IMG/VR virus record: IMGVR_UViG_3300018080_000020
Span: 1 to 64,000 of that record
Length of the DNA: 64,000 bases
Direction: 5' to 3' (one strand)
Source of the DNA: a virus
Shown here one piece after another: positions 57,170 through 64,000 of this stretch (its first letter is position 1; each line of letters begins with the position of its first letter). Both the position numbers and the translations under genes were made by a program. The notes below the pieces were generated by a model. That model saw only the letters and a list, made by a program, of their open reading frames with translations, did no database searches and was not told the origin of the DNA.

Positions 57170-59225
57170 TTGGTTGTCCTTCCGGCATACCTGATTGTGC
57201 AGCACCTTGCTGCATTGGAGGCATACCTTGCATATGTCCACCAGATGCTGCCTTCATCCAAGCAATTGCCATTTCAAATTCACGCATTTTCTCTTCCATC
57301 ATGTCTCGCTGTTTCTGTTCAATCTTAACCTGATCACGTGACTTAATAAGGTCAAGGGCATCAAGGTCAAGGTTCTTAACAACCTCACGCAGAAGGTTAT
57401 CACGCTTAATGTACATCATATCAATATCGTTTGTTGTGGCTTGCAAGAACGTATTCAAGTGTTCTGACATTACTTCTTTTGCGATAAGTGATGAACTACC
57501 CTTAGCGTCAACTTCAAAGTCACCTTTTATATCTGGCTTATAATTAAACTGCATGTTCCAGAAGTAAAGCCCCTTTATGAATGGTACGGTAATACCATCG
57601 TCAAAGTTCTTTACCTGATCTTTAAGTGTTATGTTAGCAGCACTCATAAGCATCGATAGGCCTGAGGCTGTACGTTGAGCACCACCACTCTTACCCATTT
57701 GATCATTTCCGGCAAGATACCTTGGCGTTGTTGTTACTTCGTCAGCAAGGTCTACAAACATATTAACCATCAACATGAACTCCTGTGTATATGATGGTAG
57801 TGTATGTACAGTGATAGCATTCTGTTGTGCTTCAAGCCCAACACCATCCCTCTTGAATACCCGGAATGGAAATAAGTCTGTAGGATCTTCACCGGGTTCA
57901 AGTAAGTTCATGTTCGCTTCAATGATTGGCCCTGCTGATATAGCAGCATTGTCAAGCATAGCACGAATAGCAGCATTAAGCAGTGTTTGAACATCCCTCA
58001 TTATTGTTGGTATACCCTCTCCAAATATACTTGTATCATCCTTCTCGTAGTAGTAGAAGTGATAAGGAAAGGTTACACCACGTAATGGAGACATAATTCC
58101 CTTTACTATAACATCACCGATCATCCAGATGTTAGCAGCAAATTCAAGACCAAGCTGTTCTTCTGGTATATCTATTCCAAGTGCAATTATATCCTTTGAG
58201 CTTAAGAATCCCCAGTACTCAAGGACTTCAAACTTACCAGTACGATACACAGGGCCACCAGCACCAAGCTGTTCGTGTTCTTGTGAAGACGTTGTCTCAG
58301 GGCCTGAGGCCATGGCTCGTAACTGCTCTTCGTGAGTCTTATACGATGCGTCACCTTCCGGGTAGGCTTTTAAGTAAGCGTTTATAGCATCTCCGTTGAA
58401 GTCAGACCTTAACCCTAACTCGTACAGTTGGTTACGGTTCATTGAATACCTTTGGAATATATACCTCATGTCTTCTGACTTTCTTGCAGACATGTCTGGA
58501 TAAATATCCCAGATAGGCACAAACTCACAGTAAGGAAGCATTGAAGGAATCTCTACAGTTACCCAGTTTCCTTTCCCATCAGGAAACCATCTCTTAGCAA
58601 TCTTTTCCTTAGCGAGTGGCCCTTTAAGAATACCAGTTCCATATATACCACCAGAGTGAATGCAGTTCCTGATAATATCACGATACGCTAACTCAGCAAG
58701 CTGGTCTTCCATTTCCTTCTGCATATTATCAGATCGTCTGTTAGCCTCATCGTTAAGTATCCTCATTATCTGCTCTTGACTTGGTAATTGTCCTGATTGT
58801 GATAGCTGTTGGATCTGTTCCATTATATTCTGTTTCACTTCAGGAGATAGCTCTGGAATAGGAGTAGGTTGAATTCCCCAGTTTTTCTTTCCGTTAGCAG
58901 GGAATAATAGATCGGTCATTCTTGAAGTAACCGTCTTTACCTTTGATCTCGTAAAGCTTAAGAATGCCTTAGATCTTTTTGGATGAAGCTTCGCAAGGAT
59001 CTCTGGATCATACTCTCCACGGTACTGTCTAAGATCTTTAAGCCATCTATCTTCAACCAACTGTCTGTTACTTTCAGCAGTTTTAAATAGCCTGTTTAGC
59101 TTTTGTCCAAGAGGCGAACTATACTCAGAGTATACTGTATTAACGTCAGGGCTTTTATCAGCCTCCATAGCATCATCAAAACCCTTGTTGTACTGGGCTT
59201 GTTCTTCTCTATTTGGTGTAACCAT
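57162..59225 (-). CDS. Portal protein
   Basis: 687 aa. LKRLFKTAESNRQLVEDRWLKDLRQYRGEYD-type N-terminus (shown in part) and a SFTRSKVKTVTSRMTDLLFP segment, then a long C-terminal helix with Met/Gln-rich end (GGHMQGMPPMQQGAAQS). Size and position between head and scaffold genes match podovirus portals. Dodecamer at the packaging vertex. Confidence 0.85.
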   Translation of the reverse strand: MVTPNREEQAQYNKGFDDAMEADKSPDVNTVYSEYSSPLGQKLNRLFKTAESNRQLVEDRWLKDLRQYRGEYDPEILAKLHPKRSKAFLSFTRSKVKTVTSRMTDLLFPANGKKNWGIQPTPIPELSPEVKQNIMEQIQQLSQSGQLPSQEQIMRILNDEANRRSDNMQKEMEDQLAELAYRDIIRNCIHSGGIYGTGILKGPLAKEKIAKRWFPDGKGNWVTVEIPSMLPYCEFVPIWDIYPDMSARKSEDMRYIFQRYSMNRNQLYELGLRSDFNGDAINAYLKAYPEGDASYKTHEEQLRAMASGPETTSSQEHEQLGAGGPVYRTGKFEVLEYWGFLSSKDIIALGIDIPEEQLGLEFAANIWMIGDVIVKGIMSPLRGVTFPYHFYYYEKDDTSIFGEGIPTIMRDVQTLLNAAIRAMLDNAAISAGPIIEANMNLLEPGEDPTDLFPFRVFKRDGVGLEAQQNAITVHTLPSYTQEFMLMVNMFVDLADEVTTTPRYLAGNDQMGKSGGAQRTASGLSMLMSAANITLKDQVKNFDDGITVPFIKGLYFWNMQFNYKPDIKGDFEVDAKGSSSLIAKEVMSEHLNTFLQATTNDIDMMYIKRDNLLREVVKNLDLDALDLIKSRDQVKIEQKQRDMMEEKMREFEMAIAWMKAASGGHMQGMPPMQQGAAQSGMPEGQPIA

Positions 59226-59234
59226 ATTTTCCCC

Positions 59235-59555
59235 TTATCCTACATCAACAACTTTAAGGTCAATCGTATCCCAGATAATACCGTTTGTGTTACTGGCATC
59301 ATAGATTACAATCTCAGCCTTTGTATCCCTTATCGGTGCGTCAAGTAATGCTCCAAGCTGTAGCGTTACAACTCCCTCAGACTTTCGTGTAGAGGTATCC
59401 GCAAAGTCATCATTCTCTGAGCTAAGGTACTCAGTACCATCAACAATAATACTAACCTCTGTGATTGCGTCCATCTCATCAGAGGTCAGCTTCACACCGT
59501 TCTTCAAAAGCTGTAGTGAAAAAGTGTTATCTCTATCCTCATATACAGTATACAT
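59235..59555 (-). CDS. Small beta-rich virion protein
   Basis: 106 aa. LKNGVKLTSDEMDAITEVSIIVDGT, EIVIYDASNTNGIIWDTIDL: an Ig-like all-beta domain. Likely a head fibre or decoration protein by position. Confidence 0.6.
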   Translation of the reverse strand: MYTVYEDRDNTFSLQLLKNGVKLTSDEMDAITEVSIIVDGTEYLSSENDDFADTSTRKSEGVVTLQLGALLDAPIRDTKAEIVIYDASNTNGIIWDTIDLKVVDVG

Positions 59556-59565
59556 AATCTATCCT

Positions 59566-60351
59566 TTATGCTAACGTAATATCATATTCACCAGCAGCAA
59601 ACTTAACAGTATCACCATTATCCGGTGTTTGATTTGGAGTGGCTGTGGCCCAAAAGAGCATATTACCATCAGATGATGCATCACAAATAGCTGAGTGTGT
59701 AATTTCACCCCATGAGCCGGACGGTGTAGCAAAGGTTGAGTCTCCTGTATTTGCTGTCGCACCACCTGACGCTGCATCCCATGTGTTCTCGTTAAGCCTT
59801 GAATAATTATTCCCAGAGGGTTCTGAAATAGTACTGCCTGTAGATGAGTCTGTAGGTGCTGCATCACACAGGCATATATAAAGGTTTGTTGGAACAGTAT
59901 ATGCACCAACACCAAAAACGTGATCAAGCAACTCATTAGCAAGGTAGTCTGAGATACCCCCAGCACTGAATGATACTTCAATATCCTCATCAGGTATTGA
60001 TGGTGTATTACCACTAACAATAGCTTTTGATGAGCTTAAAGCACCATGAGCAAGCATGTTACCATCAGTCGCAGCATCATAAATTGCATAATGTGATATT
60101 GTACCCCATGATCCTGATGCTTGATTGAACGTGATAGCACCATCGTTTGTTATTGCCCGGGAAGCAGCAGTATTCCATGTTGCATGAGCCTTACGTGCAT
60201 AGTTATTCCCAGAGGGTTCTGCAATACCAGACGCATCATCAGTCGGATCTGCTGTTGACAGTGCAACATAAATTGTTGGTTGTGAGTATGATCCAACCTT
60301 AAGCACATGGTCAAGGAGTTCGTCTTCTAAATAGTTACCAATTGATCCCAT
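59566..60351 (-). CDS. Virion protein with internal duplication
   Basis: 261 aa in two homologous halves: about 1-125 and 132-261, each with LxDELLDH/LANELLDHVF, IAEPSGNNYAR/ISEPSGNNYSR and NQASGSWGTISHYAIYD/TPSGSWGEITHSAICD. Repeat proteins of this type occur in tail/decoration genes. Confidence 0.7.
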   Translation of the reverse strand: MGSIGNYLEDELLDHVLKVGSYSQPTIYVALSTADPTDDASGIAEPSGNNYARKAHATWNTAASRAITNDGAITFNQASGSWGTISHYAIYDAATDGNMLAHGALSSSKAIVSGNTPSIPDEDIEVSFSAGGISDYLANELLDHVFGVGAYTVPTNLYICLCDAAPTDSSTGSTISEPSGNNYSRLNENTWDAASGGATANTGDSTFATPSGSWGEITHSAICDASSDGNMLFWATATPNQTPDNGDTVKFAAGEYDITLA

Positions 60352-60361
60352 ATTCTTCTCC

Positions 60362-61816
60362 CTACTTTTTTAAAGCCTTTCTGTAATATGTTTTATCTAA
60401 TACTTTCCGGGCTTGTGTGAAATCTTTGACAGAAGTAATGTCACTTATATTATTCATAAGAATTTTTCTTATATATGTATCGTCAAGAACTTCAGTAAGT
60501 CCACCGGACAATACCCAATCAAGTGTTATTTCTGATAGTGCTGTCTCTACCGCTACAACACTTGAAAACTCAATGCCTCCACCATATAAGTGTACTGCTG
60601 CTAATACTGAAACAACAGCAGCCGTACTTGCAATTTCAATAGCCCTTACTATATCTATTCCTGATGTTGAAGATTGAGCACTTGAAGTACTCAATAATTC
60701 CATTACCCTATTTAAAGCTATAGTAGATAAACTTGTAGTTAAGCCTGAAGTACTTGATATACACATTGTTCGTGGTAAAGCAATGCTTGAAGTAGAGGTA
60801 GTAATGGCAGATGTTGAAGCAATAGCCATTAGTCTATTCAGATCTATACTTGATAGCAATGTTGTTACACCAGAAGCAGAGCTAAAAGAAAGAAGATTAT
60901 CTATTGTAATCTCAGCTAACGCTGTAGCAACTGCTGAAGCACTTGCGAAAGGTCTAAGAATATTTAAACCAGAGGAAGATAACGATGTTGTAATGGCTGA
61001 AGCACTTGCTAATAGTCTTGTAGCATTACAATCTATAGCTGCAGTTGACGTAGCTGCTGCTGCTGTACTGGCAAACTCATATGTTTCACTTGAACTAAAA
61101 GTTCCAGATCTTATAGCATCTATATCATCAGTAGAAAGTGAACGATTAAAAACAACAAACTCATCGATGTAGCAATCAGAATAATATGCACCATGGCTTT
61201 GTGCTCCTATTGTGAATGGTATATCTCTTGCATCTATATCATTGCTTGCATTATCAGATATATCACTACCAAGAAAGTCTGATGCAGTATCATCCCATAT
61301 TCTAAGTCTAAAAGCATGTGTAGACTGTACATATGTAAATGCTACATGATACCAACGGCCTGTAGTAAACGCTGTGCCAAAACGAAAGTCAGTATCGTAC
61401 TCATAACTTGCACCACTATTATATCCAAACACTGGTTGAGCTTTATCTGCATCATCAACCAAAAGACAAAAAACTAAGTCATCATCGTCATCCCATTTAG
61501 CTAAAAGTGTGGCGTAGTTTGGAAGACTGTTAAAGTATACCCAAAAACAAAACGAGAAGTCTTCTTCTACCGATCCGCCATCATTATCCCTAAATGGAAA
61601 TCCTGCATCCTGATCAGCATCAGATATATACATGTAATCAGTATTTGATAAGACAAACTTTGCTGATTGGCTACCCTCTTTGTATGTAGTATTTTCCTCA
61701 TCAGCACCATCGTTTGTAAGATCATTATCACCTTGAGAGTCTGTAGCAAATCCCGGTGAGTCTTCAAAGTTCCATAAGGCTACACAGTCAGCATCTCCTG
61801 AAAAGTTGTTTGCCAT
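60362..61816 (-). CDS. LamG domain plus Ser/Thr-rich repeats
   Basis: 484 aa. N-terminal LamG-like (CVALWNFEDSPG to DEFVVFNRSLSTDDI, about 10-235), then about eight 20-residue repeats of the type SAITTS..SI.LNRLM (about 255-440), and a DDTYIRKILMNN tail. Exposed capsid or tail decoration. Confidence 0.65.
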   Translation of the reverse strand: MANNFSGDADCVALWNFEDSPGFATDSQGDNDLTNDGADEENTTYKEGSQSAKFVLSNTDYMYISDADQDAGFPFRDNDGGSVEEDFSFCFWVYFNSLPNYATLLAKWDDDDDLVFCLLVDDADKAQPVFGYNSGASYEYDTDFRFGTAFTTGRWYHVAFTYVQSTHAFRLRIWDDTASDFLGSDISDNASNDIDARDIPFTIGAQSHGAYYSDCYIDEFVVFNRSLSTDDIDAIRSGTFSSSETYEFASTAAAATSTAAIDCNATRLLASASAITTSLSSSGLNILRPFASASAVATALAEITIDNLLSFSSASGVTTLLSSIDLNRLMAIASTSAITTSTSSIALPRTMCISSTSGLTTSLSTIALNRVMELLSTSSAQSSTSGIDIVRAIEIASTAAVVSVLAAVHLYGGGIEFSSVVAVETALSEITLDWVLSGGLTEVLDDTYIRKILMNNISDITSVKDFTQARKVLDKTYYRKALKK

Positions 61817-61817
61817 T

Positions 61818-63698
61818 TTATATCATTGCCTCTACTTCTGCTTGTGTAAGTAAATCATAAAAGTGAATGTTCTGAATATGGAAAGGGTAATACACACTTC
61901 TACCTATACATAATGTACCATCGTCATTGAATGAGCCATCAAAAGACTGTTGTGTTCCCCAATCCCAAGACCCAGTACTATCTTTATATCCTACCTCATA
62001 CTTTGTTCCTGAATCATCATATCCCCATCTAACTACTACAGGAATTACTTGACCACGAACAAACGAAAAGTTAGTTCCATAACAATATGTACTATGATCA
62101 TATGTGTATAGAGTTCCATTAAGATCTATAGAAGAAAGGCTTGAATTTGAATTAGCACTTGATACAAAACTTGTACCATTAGTTGCAACTATACTTTCTG
62201 AAAACCCGGGAGTAAGTAAAAACACCAACGTTCCTTCAGTAGCCTTAGAAGATACTGATGTAGTTAGAGCAGCGTTTGTGATTTGTTTTACGGATATATC
62301 ATCTATAGAACCATCACAAGCACTTCCAGCCTGAACCTTTGCATTTGAATCGGCACCGTCACATTGTATATATTCTGTCCATGTATCGTTAGTTGTCCTG
62401 CTAACTCCCGCTTCATCACCCACCATTGCTTGCATACCACCAGCAGATATGCCTGATGTTGTATATACAAACCTATAGAATGAACCAGATACCGCAGAAA
62501 TATCTTGATATATTTGAGAAGTAGAACCTGTAGCATGGGTGGCTTTTCCAGCAGCTATTGTCCATCCTGTGCCTTTTGTCCAATTAGAATCTGCTGAAAA
62601 GTCCCCATTAGTTACGAGTTCACTTCCATAAGTGGCTTCATATATAACTTCATCAGCCTCAAACGTTCCTGTTATTGTATGAACAATTATCCAGCCAACA
62701 CCAACTTGGCTGATAGTTCCATGTGCACCTGAGGCAGCACCATACACAGTATTACCTACAGTAAAAGAGCCTGTCTGAACCGTTGCGGAAAAGGACAACG
62801 TTTGTGTTTCACGCAATAAATCAGAAACCCCTGTAGGTATAGGCCAAGTGTACTCTCCAGCTTCTGTGTTTCTGGTTACTGAACTTGCTGTTGTAGGAAT
62901 TGGACTGGTTGGAAAAACTCGATCCTTTTCAAATTGACCATAATCAACAATACAAGAACCTTGAACTGATTCACCCGTCCATGTAACACCATCCGTACTA
63001 ATAGCAGGACGGACTTCTATTCTACATGTTGTGTTACCAGATCCATCGTTAGTCCTACATACATATACTCGCCACCAGTCACCGTAATCATCAATGCCCT
63101 TATAACTTGGAGTATAAGCAGCACCTGTCGGTCTGTCTATTAGTACACCAGTATTTGTATTAACAATAACATCACCAGATATAGCTGACCCAGTAATATA
63201 TCTACACCTTAACCCGGGGAATGTTACTGCTGTCTTTGTCTTCTTAAAAAACAAAGAGACACAGTGGGTTTTTGTATCATCATCAACAGATATATCTTGA
63301 TATATATGTTCTGAGGCCTCTGAAGAATCATCGGTTAATGTCCATGCTGTATTAGCCGAACCGTCAATACCTGTCTCATTTTGGGCAGTAGTACAACCAG
63401 TATTTTGCCATGGTGATGTTGTAAATGCTCTATTACGCAAGCAATAGTTAGTACTTGCAGGTTCTACCAATAAGCCCTTTGCTTCTATCCGTGCTTCGGT
63501 AGACTCAGCCTCTGTAAGGTAACCAGTGCTTGGATCGAAATACCATCCAGAAGTTGCCCTGCCACACGTACCAAGCCCAAAACCACGGCTCTGTAAACCA
63601 GTAGTATAGTGTAATGGAATAGTAAATTTTGGTGCTTGTTGATTTGCAGGTGCTCTACTGATAGGGTTAAGAGCACCACGATATAGTACCTTAGACAT
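61818..63698 (-). CDS. Head fibre/spike-type protein with carbohydrate-binding-like domains
   Basis: 626 aa. SGWYFDPSTGYLTEAESTEARIEAKGLLVEPASTN is the start pattern of phage head spike/fibre proteins (partly shown), repeated jelly-roll-like segments (SEHIYQDISVDDDT; SQIYQDISAVSGSFY) and a final YPFHIQNIHFYDLLTQAE. Likely exposed on the capsid. Confidence 0.7.
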   Translation of the reverse strand: MSKVLYRGALNPISRAPANQQAPKFTIPLHYTTGLQSRGFGLGTCGRATSGWYFDPSTGYLTEAESTEARIEAKGLLVEPASTNYCLRNRAFTTSPWQNTGCTTAQNETGIDGSANTAWTLTDDSSEASEHIYQDISVDDDTKTHCVSLFFKKTKTAVTFPGLRCRYITGSAISGDVIVNTNTGVLIDRPTGAAYTPSYKGIDDYGDWWRVYVCRTNDGSGNTTCRIEVRPAISTDGVTWTGESVQGSCIVDYGQFEKDRVFPTSPIPTTASSVTRNTEAGEYTWPIPTGVSDLLRETQTLSFSATVQTGSFTVGNTVYGAASGAHGTISQVGVGWIIVHTITGTFEADEVIYEATYGSELVTNGDFSADSNWTKGTGWTIAAGKATHATGSTSQIYQDISAVSGSFYRFVYTTSGISAGGMQAMVGDEAGVSRTTNDTWTEYIQCDGADSNAKVQAGSACDGSIDDISVKQITNAALTTSVSSKATEGTLVFLLTPGFSESIVATNGTSFVSSANSNSSLSSIDLNGTLYTYDHSTYCYGTNFSFVRGQVIPVVVRWGYDDSGTKYEVGYKDSTGSWDWGTQQSFDGSFNDDGTLCIGRSVYYPFHIQNIHFYDLLTQAEVEAMI

Positions 63699-63699
63699 A

Positions 63700-64000
63700 T
63701 TAGTATCCTGCTACTGTGGCTGGTTGGTTATACTTATTATACTTAGATGGTTTACTTCTTGCCTTTTTGTGAACCCTACCTTCAACTAATTCTAAAGCAC
63801 CGTACTGTAGTGCTTCATGGATATGTGAGTAAATATTCTTTTCAGGTTTCTCTTTGAACGGTGACTCTATATTAGATAGTAGTCTTCTTTCATACTTGTA
63901 CTCTGAAATAAAACCTTTACGTAAGTAGATACACTTTGGTGAAAGTTTAAAGCCATTAACACGCCTTAAGAAACTCACTACAGACTCACGCCTTGCTAAA
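63700..64000 (-). CDS. terL: Terminase large subunit, C-terminal part (cut by window edge)
   Basis: Frame is open to the right edge; the first ATG/GTG inside is at 63978 but the upstream codons continue without stop, so this is only the end of a longer gene. PKCIYLRKGFISEYKYE and EKNIYSHIHEALQYGALELVEG match the C-terminal end of podovirus terminase large subunits, which contain a conserved D/E-ALQY. Packaging ATPase-nuclease; only its tail is visible. Confidence 0.72.
   Translation of the reverse strand, partial: LARRESVVSFLRRVNGFKLSPKCIYLRKGFISEYKYERRLLSNIESPFKEKPEKNIYSHIHEALQYGALELVEGRVHKKARSKPSKYNKYNQPATVAGY

Overview
The window is a 64-kb piece of a tailed dsDNA phage, probably podovirus-like. 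The evidence is an N4-gp56-type major capsid protein, a portal, short-tail and tail-tubular-like proteins with no tape measure, a 2465-residue ejection/polyvalent protein, and the C-terminal end of a terminase large subunit at the right edge. It also encodes its own family A DNA polymerase, DnaB-like helicase and primase. A tyrosine integrase and a repeated operator-like palindrome suggest a temperate life style. AT-rich composition, lipoproteins with lipoboxes and encoded CCA ends on every tRNA suggest a bacterial, probably Gram-negative, host. I cannot name it.

Layout. (1) 1-8177, minus strand: six small virion-type genes (183-3668), then a dense array with 24 of 25 tRNA genes (3747-7770; the 25th is at 100-175), mixed with a few small genes, one HNH endonuclease and a structured non-coding RNA. 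The tRNAs cover all 20 amino acids. (2) 8187-9347: a 1.1-kb non-coding region between divergent transcription units, with minus-strand promoters, a very AT-rich part and a C8-G6/C11 tract. It is the best origin candidate. (3) 9348-35556, plus strand: the early/replication arm. It holds an AAA+ MoxR-like ATPase and partner, a DUF932-type protein, many small zinc-ribbon proteins, a MarR-type regulator, primase, helicase, polymerase, SSB-like protein, Cas4/RecB-like exonuclease, T7 gp3-like resolvase, and nucleotide metabolism genes (deoxyribonucleotidase, dUTPase, class II ribonucleotide reductase, dATP/dGTP diphosphohydrolase-like, ThyX). Genes overlap tightly as ATGA or TAATG. (4) 35549-36975: integrase with its own promoter and an AT-rich attP candidate. 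(5) 36976-64000, minus strand: lysis-like pair (membrane protein and phospholipase A2-like protein), then ejection, tail, head-tail, capsid, scaffold, portal and decoration/fibre genes, and the terminase end.

The most unusual element is at 20905-21300 on the plus strand. It is a circularly permuted tRNA-like RNA: the T-arm/acceptor/CCA half lies 18 nt upstream of the matching acceptor/D-arm half. The acceptor stem (7 bp) and part of the anticodon stem are complementary between halves, and an extended interrupted helix, a possible pseudoknot and several hairpins flank them. It directly follows, and is probably co-transcribed with, a 253-aa protein of unknown function. Three further signals deserve attention: three tRNA-Leu genes without the long variable arm, a roughly 230-nt structured RNA inside the tRNA array with an RNase P CR-V-like segment, and a promoter family (TTGACA, exactly 18 bp, TATTAT) linked to a 14-18-bp palindrome (core TGACTCAnAAGTGA) present at 13 or more places.
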